Positions 1 through 7,076 of a stretch of DNA of 29,935 nucleotides are shown piece after piece. Below the pieces are notes generated by a model that saw nothing but the letters and a program-made list of their open reading frames with translations, ran no database searches and was not told the origin of the DNA. Origin of the DNA: JANLTP01 sp031363055 (GTDB lineage: Bacteria > Pseudomonadota > Gammaproteobacteria > Burkholderiales > Burkholderiaceae_E); assembly GCA_031363055.1 (NCBI GenBank), contig JANLTP010000073.1, forward strand, positions 1-29,935, given 5' to 3'. The translations under genes were made by a program, and so were the position numbers. Positions within the stretch are counted from its first letter, which is position 1. Every line of letters starts with the position of its first letter.

Positions 1-211
1 CCGCGACGGTGCGTTTTTTCAGATCCACAAACACCTCTTTGGTGGCGCTCATTTTCAGGAGTCGCCGTTCGATGCCTTGCGCGCAGAAGGCACACACCAT
101 GCCGTTGACGGTAGCCCTGACGCTGGTGGCGGCGTGTGACGGCAGGGTGTGGGCGGCGAGTCCGAACGCGAGCACGGCTGTAGCGACGAGTCTGATGATT
201 GATGAATTCAT
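1..211 (-). CDS. Heavy-metal-associated (HMA) domain protein, 3' end beyond window
   Basis: The reading frame starts at an ATG at 211 and runs off the left edge after 70 codons, so the C-terminus is missing. Residues 1-28 form a Sec-type signal peptide (hydrophobic run, then an Ala-rich HAA cleavage site). It is followed by VNGMVCAFCAQGIERRL, the start of an HMA fold in which CxxC (Cys40, Cys43) would bind a soft metal such as Cu(I) or Hg(II). The protein should therefore be periplasmic and resemble MerP/CopZ. It is the last visible gene of a minus-strand group, 13 bp after the barrel-like protein, and the DUF2946 gene further upstream is also often found with metal genes. The metal cannot be told from sequence. 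Confidence 0.8.
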   Translation of the reverse strand, partial: MNSSIIRLVATAVLAFGLAAHTLPSHAATSVRATVNGMVCAFCAQGIERRLLKMSATKEVFVDLKKRTVA

Positions 212-224
212 GGCGGATTCCGAT

Positions 225-860
225 TCAAAAGATATACATGAAATTGGCGCGAATCTGGGATGAATTGTTCACCCCCAACTCGATAAAATATTGTCGGTTG
301 ATCAAGCGCAGCATGGGCGTGACTTCAAGCTTGTCGGACAGGCCGCGCATGCGCCGCACTTCCAGGACCAGCCACGGCTGTGTTTCCTCGTAATCGACTT
401 CGTAGAACGAGAAACCCACGCGCGCGGCGGCGTAGTCATGGTTCAGTTGGTTGGCCCGATACAGTCTGCCAAGCGCCGAGACGTAGAACCGGGTCGTTTC
501 GTAGTCGAGCTGTACACCGGGCGAGACCATGAGCTTCGAGCCCGAGAAATTGTTGCCGGCGGCGCTGCCCAGACCGCCAATGAACCAGATATTGGCCTGT
601 GCTTCGGGCATGTTCCAGCGCCGAATCAGACGCGTGTAAGTGGCCTCATACAGGTCTCGCGAACGAGCCTTGTCGTCTGATCGCATGTAGGTGGCGGAGA
701 CACCGACCGCATCGCGTGGCGTCAGCGCGTAGTTGACGAAGGCCTCCCGCCAGTTCGGGCCAAAGTCGCCCATCGCCATCCAACTGTCCTTGAATCCCAT
801 GGGTGCACACAACGCCGGCGCGACGACCAGCGAGGCCAGTAACCCTAGCAAATATTTCAT
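225..860 (-). CDS. Outer-membrane beta-barrel-like protein in metal operon
   Basis: A 211-residue protein. I chose the ATG at 860 because it is followed directly by a signal peptide (MKYLLGLLASLVVAPALCA). A longer frame to 917 adds 19 residues that do not look like a leader. The mature part alternates polar and aromatic/hydrophobic residues (AVGVSATYM, ARVGFSFYEV, QPWLVLEVRRM) and ends in YIF. A terminal Phe is the usual signal for insertion of a barrel by the Bam complex. I do not recognise a named family. Its place between a DUF2946 gene and an HMA gene suggests an outer-membrane role in metal efflux or sensing, which is inference from context only. Confidence 0.7.
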   Translation of the reverse strand: MKYLLGLLASLVVAPALCAPMGFKDSWMAMGDFGPNWREAFVNYALTPRDAVGVSATYMRSDDKARSRDLYEATYTRLIRRWNMPEAQANIWFIGGLGSAAGNNFSGSKLMVSPGVQLDYETTRFYVSALGRLYRANQLNHDYAAARVGFSFYEVDYEETQPWLVLEVRRMRGLSDKLEVTPMLRLINRQYFIELGVNNSSQIRANFMYIF

Positions 861-943
861 GACTTCATCCGACAACAGAACCCCGAGGAGCTCGTGGAGA
901 GTCGTTCGCATCGACAATATGCGGACGAGGCTTGGCTGTCAGG

Positions 944-1339
944 TCACGAGATTGGCGGCTTTACGGTGCGTGCGCGATCGGCACTGTCGAAGCGATCAGC
1001 GCAGGCGATTTCGACGGCACTGGATTGCGAGGCGGAAGTTTTGGCCACCGGAATTTCGTACGGCGCCAAGGCCATGCACAACTGGCAAGCCTGGCAGCTT
1101 TGATCAAGCTGGGTTTCTTCGCTGCTCGAGTCGGTTGGCAAGTCGCCGGCCAGCGCCGGTTCGGTCGGCGATGCGTCAGTTCCGCTTATCATCGGGCAGT
1201 TTCGGTGCCCGGAAGCCGCTCCGGCACTTTCGCTATTCATTGCCAATTCGGTGCTCGCCATCTGGATGGCCATACGATCGGCGCACCAGCCGCGCAGCGG
1301 CAGCAATGCAATCAAAATGATGATGAATAACCGACTCAT
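944..1339 (-). CDS. DUF2946-like small Cys-rich exported protein
   Basis: A 131-residue protein with an N-terminal hydrophobic leader (residues 1-19). The middle is low in hydrophobics and holds a cysteine cluster, SCQACQLCMALA. The tail FDSADRARTVKPPIS matches the usual DUF2946 ending (a Ser/Asp segment followed by RPP or KPP). DUF2946 proteins are small, poorly understood and often sit beside copper genes, which fits the HMA gene two genes downstream. It is the first gene of the minus-strand group. A strong promoter at 1346-1374 places the predicted transcription start almost on the ATG, so the mRNA may be leaderless. Confidence 0.65.
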   Translation of the reverse strand: MSRLFIIILIALLPLRGWCADRMAIQMASTELAMNSESAGAASGHRNCPMISGTDASPTEPALAGDLPTDSSSEETQLDQSCQACQLCMALAPYEIPVAKTSASQSSAVEIACADRFDSADRARTVKPPIS

Positions 1340-1345
1340 TCATCG

Positions 1346-1374
1346 ATAATAGGGGAGTGCTTCGGACGAGTCAA
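1346..1374 (-). promoter_or_regulatory. Sigma70-like promoter for the DUF2946/HMA operon
   Basis: Read on the minus strand, TTGACT (1374-1369) is followed after exactly 17 bp by TATTAT (1351-1346). This is close to the sigma70 consensus with ideal spacing. The expected start point, 6-8 nt past the -10 box, falls at about 1338-1340, on or beside the annotated ATG at 1339. Confidence 0.65.
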
Positions 1375-1473
1375 CATTGCTGAACCGTGACACACTACTG
1401 GGCCTATTGTAGGTTCGGTGGATTTCAGCGGATACTCATGGATTGATATTCAGATTGCATAGCAAGAGCCAAC

Positions 1474-1713
1474 ATGGACTGGAAAGACCGCATCGAAGTG
1501 AATCCGAATGTGCTGGTCGGCAAACCGATCATCAAAGGCACGCAAATTTCCGTCGAATTAATTCTTGATCGAATGGCGGACGGTTGGACGATGGAAGATA
1601 TTCTTTCCGCATATCCGCGTCTAAAGCGCGAAGATGTTTTGGCCGCCTTAAGCTTTGCATCAGAGTTATTCAAGGGGGAAACCTTCGTCGCTGTAGGGAA
1701 AGTTACTACGTGA
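1474..1713 (+). CDS. DUF433 family antitoxin
   Basis: A 79-residue protein of normal length for DUF433. It has the typical opening DRIEVNPNVLVGKPIIKGTQISVELIL and the helix pair DGWTMEDILSAYPRLKREDVLAAL, the MerR-like DNA-binding and dimerising part. DUF433 proteins are the antitoxins of pairs whose toxin is a DUF5615 (Mut7-C/PIN-like) nuclease. The downstream gene is exactly that, and its ATG overlaps this stop codon, which is typical translational coupling. The pair is probably autoregulated. The 134-bp spacer upstream separates it from the divergent metal operon; I could not identify a convincing promoter there on this strand. Confidence 0.88.
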   Translation: MDWKDRIEVNPNVLVGKPIIKGTQISVELILDRMADGWTMEDILSAYPRLKREDVLAALSFASELFKGETFVAVGKVTT

Positions 1714-2234
1714 TGGTTCGTTGGATGTTGAACGAGAATTTTCCTGCGCCGTCTGTTACGTTGATGCGAGCGTCAGGACATGACGTAGTGTCGATTTCTG
1801 AATCGTATGCTGGCATTGACGATACGGAGGTACTTGCGCTCGCCCGCGAAGGCGGTCGCTGGCTCGTCACGTTTGACCGCGATTACGGCGAATTGATATT
1901 TGCCAAGAAGCACATTCCTCCGCCTGCTGTGATATTGCTTCGGGTTCAGTCGTATCGTCCGAATGAGCCGGCGGCCTGGTTAGAGCGATTTGCCCTCGCG
2001 CCCGAAAGCTTGCTCGGCAAATTCACTGTATTTTCTGGTAACACGGTGCGGAGTCGACCTTTTTGTGTCGAATCGATCAATAGGAGTTCGCCTTGGAGAA
2101 TCCGTCCTTTTCTTGGCACTAGGGCGAACTCGTGGGCCAGGAAACCGACCCGGCCTGGATCGAAATGGATCTGTGTACACTGGCACTGTCTCAATGAGAT
2201 CAATGACTTCAACGAGTTCAGTGACTTGTCGTAA
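1713..2234 (+). CDS. DUF5615 PIN-like toxin, probably degenerate
   Basis: It starts at the ATG overlapping the antitoxin stop. Residues 1 to about 115 match DUF5615: a first strand with NENFP, the helix GHDVVSISES, the strand WLVTFDRDYGEL and the end GKFTV-x-RSRPF. Two things are odd. The first acidic position, normally DEN-P in this family, reads NENFP, so a likely catalytic Asp is Asn. Members usually end about five residues after this last motif, but here the frame runs on for about 58 residues of atypical Arg/Trp/Ser-rich sequence to 2234. An indel that removed the original stop would explain this. In another frame, 2123-2197 encodes a short gene-like end (DPAWIEMDLCTLALSQ then TGA), possibly a remnant of a lost gene. 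Confidence 0.75.
   Translation: MVRWMLNENFPAPSVTLMRASGHDVVSISESYAGIDDTEVLALAREGGRWLVTFDRDYGELIFAKKHIPPPAVILLRVQSYRPNEPAAWLERFALAPESLLGKFTVFSGNTVRSRPFCVESINRSSPWRIRPFLGTRANSWARKPTRPGSKWICVHWHCLNEINDFNEFSDLS
2191..2226 (+). repeat. Tandem array, 9-bp unit x4
   Basis: Four units of the form TCAATGACT (variants TCAATGAGA, TCAACGAGT, TCAGTGACT) run without gaps at 2191, 2200, 2209 and 2218. The first unit contains a TGA (2195-2197) that ends a short gene-like frame. The array lies in the abnormal tail of the toxin, 20 bp before the next gene. Confidence 0.75.
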
Positions 2235-2246
2235 CGGAGGATCGCC

Positions 2247-2774
2247 ATGTTCAAGACTCTAGCCGTAACCGTCGCTGTTCTGGTCGCTGCCCTGCTGGCC
2301 TACGCTACCACCCGACCGGATACGTTCCGCATCGAACGTACGGCGAGCATCAAGGCGCCACCGGACAAGGTGTTCGCCTACCTGAACAACTTCCCGAAGT
2401 GGAGCGCGTGGTCACCTTGGGAGAAACTTGATCCCGAGCTGAAACGGACGATGAGCGGGCCCGCTGCGGGCAAGGGCAGTATCTATGAGTGGGAGGGCAA
2501 TGGCAAAGCCGGCAAGGGGCGCATGGAAATCATCGAATCCACGCCGGCGTCCAGGCTCGTGATCAAACTCGACTTTCAGAAGCCCTTCGAGGCGCACAAC
2601 ACGGCTGAGTTCACCTTGAAACCCGTCGGCGATTCCACCGTTGTGAATTGGGCGATGTTCGGTCCGAACCTGTATGTCGCCAAGCTGATGAGCGTATTCT
2701 TTTCGATGGACCGCATGGTTGGCGGCGACTTCGAGAAGGGGCTTGCGACGCTGAAGGCCGAGTCGGAGCGGTAA
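2247..2774 (+). CDS. SRPBCC family (polyketide_cyc2-like) membrane-anchored protein
   Basis: A 175-residue protein. The start is supported by a GGAGG site 6-10 bp upstream of the ATG. Residues 3-21 are a hydrophobic segment, acting as an uncleaved anchor or signal, followed by a START/Bet v1-like domain. Its opening FRIERTASIKAPPDKVFAYLNNFPKWSAWSPWEKLDPEL is the standard SRPBCC signature of this subfamily, and the long C-terminal helix (GGDFEKGLATLKAE) closes the hydrophobic pocket. Such proteins bind a hydrophobic ligand, but the ligand is unknown. It precedes the hydantoin operon on the same strand across a repeat-filled 70-bp gap, so a functional link is uncertain. Confidence 0.85.
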   Translation: MFKTLAVTVAVLVAALLAYATTRPDTFRIERTASIKAPPDKVFAYLNNFPKWSAWSPWEKLDPELKRTMSGPAAGKGSIYEWEGNGKAGKGRMEIIESTPASRLVIKLDFQKPFEAHNTAEFTLKPVGDSTVVNWAMFGPNLYVAKLMSVFFSMDRMVGGDFEKGLATLKAESER

Positions 2775-2838
2775 TTGAACCGAGCCCGAGTTGAACTGAG
2801 CGCGAAATGAACCGAGTCCGAGATGAACCGAGTCCGAG
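2775..2838 (+). repeat. Tandem array, 16-bp unit x4, between stop and hydantoinase start
   Basis: Four 16-bp units (consensus ATGAACCGAGTCCGAG, first two beginning TTGAAC) start at 2775, 2791, 2807 and 2823. The stretch 2766-2780, which spans the TAA stop, also matches the array in register at 11 of 15 positions. The hydantoinase start TTGAACC at 2845 repeats the first seven bases of the unit after a 6-bp gap. An ATG in unit three opens a 13-codon frame whose TGA (2846-2848) overlaps the hydantoinase TTG. Confidence 0.85.
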
Positions 2839-2844
2839 CAGTCC

Positions 2845-4317
2845 TTGAACCTTGACCTGGTGATCCGTGGTGGTACGGTGGTCAATGCTGACCGCTGTCA
2901 ACTCGCTGACGTAGGCGTCTTCGGCGAGCACATCGTTGCCGTGGCGGCCGGCCTGCCAACCGGTCACCGGGAGATCGACGCGCGCGGCAAGCTCGTCATG
3001 CCGGGCGGGGTTGACAGTCATTGCCATGTCGAGCAGGTGTCATCGTTCGGGATTATGTGCGCCGACGATTTTTACTCCGCTACGGTCTCAGCAGCTTATG
3101 GCGGCACCACCACAATTGTGCCGTTCTGTGCCCAACATCGAGGCGATCAGATTCCGGTGGTGCTGGCCGACTATCACGAGCGGGCCGCGCAGAAGGCGAT
3201 CATCGATTACGGCTTTCATCTGATCATTGCGAATCCGGATGAGCAGACGCTGACGACCGATTTGCCAGCGGCGATCGACACCGGTATCCGATCCTTCAAA
3301 ATCTTCATGACCTACGATCGCATGCGTTTGCAGGACGAGCAGATCCTCGACGTGCTGGCCGTAGCCCGTCGTCACGGCGCGCTGACGATGGTTCACGCCG
3401 AGAACCACGGCATTATTTCCTGGCTATCCGGCCGTCTGGTCAAACAGGGCAATGTAGCGCCGCGCTACCACGCCATCAGTCACACCCGCTCATCAGAGGC
3501 CGAGGCGATTAATCGCGTCATTGCGCTGGCTGCGCTGATCGACACGCCGATTCTGATTGTGCATGTCAGTACGATTGAAGGCGTGCAGGCGATTCGCGAC
3601 GCACAGTCGCGCGGCGTCAAGGTCTATGGTGAAACCTGTCCGCAATACCTGTTTCTGACCGCCGCCGACATTGATCGTGGCCTCGAGGGCGCTATGTTTT
3701 GTTGTTCGCCGCCGCCTCGTGATGTTGCGGCCCAGGAGGCCTGCTGGCAAGGACTCAAGAGTGGGGCGCTGGCGTTGTATTCCTCTGATCACGCACCGTA
3801 TCGTTATGATGCCAGCGGCAAATTACCCAACGGGGAGAAGACCACGTTCAAGGAAATGGCCAACGGCGTACCGGGACTTGAGCTACGCTTGCCGCTGCTC
3901 TACACGTTCGGGGTGGGCACCGGGCGCATCAGCTTGCAGGAATTTGTGCAACTGACTTCGACGCGGCATGCGCAGATCTACGGGCTGGCGCCGCGTAAAG
4001 GGATCATCGCGGTGGGCAGCGACGCCGATCTGGCGGTGTGGGATCCTGAACTGCGGGTAACGGTGATGGCACAGATGTTGCACGACAATACCGGCTACAC
4101 CCCGTATGAGGGTCGTGAGCTCACGGGCTGGCCGACCACGGTCATCTCGCGCGGCGAAGTCCTTGTTGAACCGGGGTGCGATCCGGCAGCGCTTGCGCAG
4201 CGACGGGGGCGAGGCCGTTTTCTGGCGCGGGAGCGATCCGACGCGCTACTTTCGTCCGGGCTGAAAATTCCGGAAATGACCCAGCTCGATGCCTGGAACA
4301 CACCGCTTGCGATTTGA
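2845..4317 (+). CDS. hydA: D-hydantoinase / dihydropyrimidinase
   Basis: Cyclic amidohydrolase of 490 residues that opens 5-substituted hydantoins (or dihydropyrimidines) to N-carbamoyl amino acids in the cytoplasm. All binuclear metal ligands of the family are visible: His59 and His61 (DSHCH), the carbamylatable Lys152 (FKIFMTY), His184 (HAEN), His240 (IVHVS) and Asp315 (SSDHAPY). The start is a TTG at 2845, supported by the normal N-terminus MNLDLVIRGGTVV. There is no good Shine-Dalgarno site, and a 13-codon frame from the repeat array ends on this TTG, so coupled initiation is possible. The carbamoylase begins 11 bp downstream. The carbamoylase partner favours D-hydantoinase over a pyrimidine catabolic role. 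Confidence 0.92.
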   Translation: MNLDLVIRGGTVVNADRCQLADVGVFGEHIVAVAAGLPTGHREIDARGKLVMPGGVDSHCHVEQVSSFGIMCADDFYSATVSAAYGGTTTIVPFCAQHRGDQIPVVLADYHERAAQKAIIDYGFHLIIANPDEQTLTTDLPAAIDTGIRSFKIFMTYDRMRLQDEQILDVLAVARRHGALTMVHAENHGIISWLSGRLVKQGNVAPRYHAISHTRSSEAEAINRVIALAALIDTPILIVHVSTIEGVQAIRDAQSRGVKVYGETCPQYLFLTAADIDRGLEGAMFCCSPPPRDVAAQEACWQGLKSGALALYSSDHAPYRYDASGKLPNGEKTTFKEMANGVPGLELRLPLLYTFGVGTGRISLQEFVQLTSTRHAQIYGLAPRKGIIAVGSDADLAVWDPELRVTVMAQMLHDNTGYTPYEGRELTGWPTTVISRGEVLVEPGCDPAALAQRRGRGRFLARERSDALLSSGLKIPEMTQLDAWNTPLAI

Positions 4318-4328
4318 GAAGATTGACG

Positions 4329-5306
4329 ATGACCCGAAAGCTCCATCTGGCCGCAGCGCAGCTCGGGCCGATTCACCTGGCGGACAGCCGCGAGTCGGTG
4401 GTGCAACGATTGCTCGCGTTGTTGCGGCAAGCGCACGCCCGACAGGTTCGTTTTGTGGTGTTCCCTGAACTGGCACTGACTACATTTTTCCCGCGCTATT
4501 GGTTCGATGATCAAGTCGAAGTCGATCGGCGTTTTTTCGAAACCAGCATACCGTCGCCTGTGACGGCACCGCTGTTTGACGAGGCGCGCAAGTTCGGTAT
4601 CGGTTTTTATCTGGGCTACGCCGAGCACACAATCGAGGCCGGTCGCGTGCGGCGTTTTAATGCCGCGATTCTGGTCGCGCCCAGCGGCGAGATCATTGGC
4701 AAGTACCGCAAGGTTCATCTGCCTGGGCATGCGGACTTCAAGCCGGAGGCGGCGTTTCAGCATCTTGAGAAGAAATATTTCGAGGTCGGTGATCTCGGTT
4801 TTCGCACGTTTCGAATGCAGGCGGCGCAAGACGCCATGATGGGTATGTTGATTTGCAACGATCGGCGCTGGCCCGAGGCATTTCGTGCCTTGACCTTGCG
4901 AGGCGCCGAACTGGTGACCTTGGGTTTTAATACACCGAGCGAAAATCTGCACTATCCGGAACCGCCGGCCTTGAGGGTGCATCATCATATGATCATGGCG
5001 CAGGCGATGGCATTCATGAACGCGACCTGGCTGGTCGAGTGCGCCAAGTGCGGGTTTGAAGATGGCTTTCGGATGTTTGGCCACTCGATGATTGTTGCGC
5101 CATCGGGCGAGATTGTGGCCAAAACGCTGACCGAGGAGGACGAGCTCATCAGCTTCGATGCCGACCTGGATGCGGCGCAGGCAGTGAAGCGCACCATGTT
5201 CAACTATGCGGCGCATCGTCGTCCCGAGCACTATCAGATACTGATTGACCGGGTTGGGGCCGAAGTGACACCCTTTAACGAATCAACCCCGGGCAATCCG
5301 CCATAA
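4329..5306 (+). CDS. N-carbamoyl-D-amino acid hydrolase (D-carbamoylase)
   Basis: Nitrilase-superfamily enzyme of 325 residues that hydrolyses N-carbamoyl-D-amino acids to D-amino acid, CO2 and ammonia. The catalytic triad is intact: Glu47 (FPELALTTFFPR), Lys128 (KYRKVHLPG) and Cys176 (ICNDRRWPE). These motifs, and FQHLEKKYFEVGDLGF and AHRRPEHY, match from memory the crystallised Agrobacterium enzyme, which is about 304 residues. The extra length is mostly a C-terminal tail rich in Pro, Thr and Asn that runs into the 20-bp repeat array. The ATG at 4329 matches the family N-terminus; a longer open frame reaches back into the hydantoinase and is not needed. It acts directly after the hydantoinase. 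Confidence 0.92.
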   Translation: MTRKLHLAAAQLGPIHLADSRESVVQRLLALLRQAHARQVRFVVFPELALTTFFPRYWFDDQVEVDRRFFETSIPSPVTAPLFDEARKFGIGFYLGYAEHTIEAGRVRRFNAAILVAPSGEIIGKYRKVHLPGHADFKPEAAFQHLEKKYFEVGDLGFRTFRMQAAQDAMMGMLICNDRRWPEAFRALTLRGAELVTLGFNTPSENLHYPEPPALRVHHHMIMAQAMAFMNATWLVECAKCGFEDGFRMFGHSMIVAPSGEIVAKTLTEEDELISFDADLDAAQAVKRTMFNYAAHRRPEHYQILIDRVGAEVTPFNESTPGNPP

Positions 5307-5375
5307 CCACGAATAATCCGCCATAACTCCGAACAATCCGCGGCTACTGCGGACGATCCACCCTAACCCTTCGAA
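5294..5375 (+). repeat. Tandem array, about 20-bp unit x4
   Basis: Units of the form CAATCCGCCATAACTCCGAA start at 5294, 5314, 5334 and 5354 (the last is about 22 bp and more degenerate). The first unit contains the TAA stop codon (5304-5306) of the carbamoylase. The array fills most of the 93-bp gap to the binding-protein gene. Confidence 0.75.
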
Positions 5376-5399
5376 CTCCCACCGCAAGGACTGCCTGCC

Positions 5400-6335
5400 A
5401 TGAAGCGATCTGCAAGACCGTTGTACCTGAAGACCCGCCTGCGGTTTGCCGCCGTGAATCTTGCCGAGACGCTCTCTGCGACCGTTGCAGCAGTGGGCTT
5501 GTTGGTGGCGCTGGTGGTTTGGGCACCGCCCGGTTTGGCGCCGCTCTCGTTCGCGCAGGACAAGCCTTTGATAGCCGGCGTCGACGGCACCTTTGCGCCG
5601 CATGCCATGCCCAAGGTCGGAGGTGGAATCGAAGGCTTCAATGTCGACCTCATCAATGAAATCGGCAAAAAAATGGGCCGCAAGGTCGAGATCTTCGCGG
5701 CCGAATTTTCCGGACTCATTCCGGCCATGAATGCCGGTCGTATTGACTTTGTCGGTGCACCGACCACGGTCACGCCGGAGCGCGCGCAGAACCTGCTGTT
5801 CAGCGAAGGCTACCTGAATACTTACTACCAATTCATTGTGCCGGCCGGCAAGCCGGACTTGAAGGTGTTGGACGATCTGAAGGGCAAGACCGTCTCGGTC
5901 AACAAGGGCTCGGCGTATGACAAATGGGCGGCCGACAACGCGGCTCAATATGGCTTCAAGCACGAGGCCTATCCAACCAATACCGACGCCGTGCAGGCGG
6001 TACTTTCGGGTCGCGCCGATACAACCCTCGGGGGCAATACCGTATCGGCGTTTGCGGTCACCCGTAATCCGGGCAAGTTGCAATTATCGAGCCTCAAGAT
6101 CGACCAGGGCCTGGTCTGGGCGGCCGTGTTTCGCAAGGACGATCCGAAGTTGCGCAATGCGGTTGACGAAGCGATCGAATGCTTGAAGAAAGACGGCACC
6201 ATCGCCAAGCTCGCCGAGAAATGGTTCGGCGCGAAGCCGGATGCAGGTTCGGCCGCCGTCACAGTCTTTCCCGGGGCCGGTGTCCCGGGTCTGCCTGGCT
6301 ATGACGCAACGGTGCGCGAAGCCAAGTGCAGCTAA
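5400..6335 (+). CDS. ABC transporter substrate-binding protein, polar amino acid type (SBP_bac_3)
   Basis: A 311-residue periplasmic binding protein. An unusually long N-terminus has a basic stretch (residues 1-20), a hydrophobic core (about 28-42) and a likely Sec cleavage after FA or AQ near residue 52. The mature protein has the family-3 layout: GVDGTFAPHAMP, GFNVDLINEIGKKMG (the conserved GFDVDL motif), FVGAPTTVTPERAQ, LKGKTVSVNKGSAY and the C-terminal helix KLAEKWFG. It is followed immediately by its ATPase and two permeases, inside an operon of hydantoin enzymes. The natural ligand is therefore more likely a hydantoin or carbamoyl amino acid than a plain amino acid, by inference from context. 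Confidence 0.9.
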   Translation: MKRSARPLYLKTRLRFAAVNLAETLSATVAAVGLLVALVVWAPPGLAPLSFAQDKPLIAGVDGTFAPHAMPKVGGGIEGFNVDLINEIGKKMGRKVEIFAAEFSGLIPAMNAGRIDFVGAPTTVTPERAQNLLFSEGYLNTYYQFIVPAGKPDLKVLDDLKGKTVSVNKGSAYDKWAADNAAQYGFKHEAYPTNTDAVQAVLSGRADTTLGGNTVSAFAVTRNPGKLQLSSLKIDQGLVWAAVFRKDDPKLRNAVDEAIECLKKDGTIAKLAEKWFGAKPDAGSAAVTVFPGAGVPGLPGYDATVREAKCS

Positions 6336-7072
6336 GTGCTGCCCTGCTGACGCTGCGCGACCTTCGAAAGTCCTTCGGCGCGACTGAAGTACTGCGTGGC
6401 ATCGATCTTGCAATCGCGGCGCGCGAGTTGGTATTTATCATTGGCCCGTCAGGCTCCGGCAAATCGACCTTGCTACGCTGCTGTAATCGCCTGGAGGAGC
6501 CGAGCGCCGGTCAGATCTGGTTTGAAGGTAAAGACATTCTCGCCGCCGATACCGATCTGAACGCGGTGCGCCGTCGAATCGGCATGGTGTTTCAATCGTT
6601 CAATTTGTATCCGCATCTGAACGCTCGTGACAATGTCGCGCTGGCGCTCGTTCATGTGCTAAAAAAATCTCGCGACGAGGCGCACCAGGTCGCGCTCGAG
6701 GCGTTGCGGCGAGTCGGGTTGGCTGATAAATCTGCGTCCTTGCCATCGCAATTGTCGGGCGGCCAGCAACAACGGGTGGCCATTGCGCGCGCACTGGCGC
6801 TCGAGCCTGCCATTGTGCTGTTCGATGAACCGACTTCGGCGCTCGATCCGGAACTGGTCGGTAGCGTACTGGCGGTGCTCCGTGAGCTGCGCACCGCCGG
6901 GATGACCATGATGGTGGTCAGCCACGAAATGGCGTTCGCCCGCAGTGCCGCTGATCGCGTCATTTTCATGGACGCCGGTTCGATCATCGCGCAAGGCGAA
7001 CCGGCGCATATTTTCGGGCCCGAGGCTCCTCTGCGGGTTCGAGACTTTGTCGCCAGCATCGAGCATCATTAA
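6326..7072 (+). CDS. ABC transporter ATP-binding protein, polar amino acid type
   Basis: A 248-residue ATPase of the GlnQ/HisP type, complete in all motifs: Walker A GPSGSGKST (residues 40-48), Q-loop Gln90, signature LSGGQQQR (143-150), Walker B IVLFDEP with Asp167-Glu168, and switch His200. The only in-frame start near the normal N-terminus is GTG at 6326, which overlaps the 3' end of the binding-protein gene by 10 bp, implying translational coupling. It would power the two permeases encoded directly downstream. The GSIIAQGEPAHIF segment near the C-terminus is typical of this subfamily. Confidence 0.92.
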   Translation: MQLSAALLTLRDLRKSFGATEVLRGIDLAIAARELVFIIGPSGSGKSTLLRCCNRLEEPSAGQIWFEGKDILAADTDLNAVRRRIGMVFQSFNLYPHLNARDNVALALVHVLKKSRDEAHQVALEALRRVGLADKSASLPSQLSGGQQQRVAIARALALEPAIVLFDEPTSALDPELVGSVLAVLRELRTAGMTMMVVSHEMAFARSAADRVIFMDAGSIIAQGEPAHIFGPEAPLRVRDFVASIEHH

Positions 7073-7076
7073 GCCC

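Noticed and set aside
2123..2197. Short gene-like frame ending DPAWIEMDLCTLALSQ
   Set aside because: A stop lies just upstream and only 24 codons are open. It may be the remnant of a lost gene but is too short to annotate as a coding region.
4095..5231. Long open frame (378 codons) on the minus strand across hydantoinase and carbamoylase
   Set aside because: It lies opposite two genes with complete catalytic motifs; its translation is Arg/His/Gln-rich with no recognisable domain, as expected of a high-GC antisense shadow.
5283..6083. Minus-strand open frame (266 codons) opposite the binding-protein gene
   Set aside because: No signal, domain or ribosome-binding site; the opposite frame is a clear SBP_bac_3 protein.
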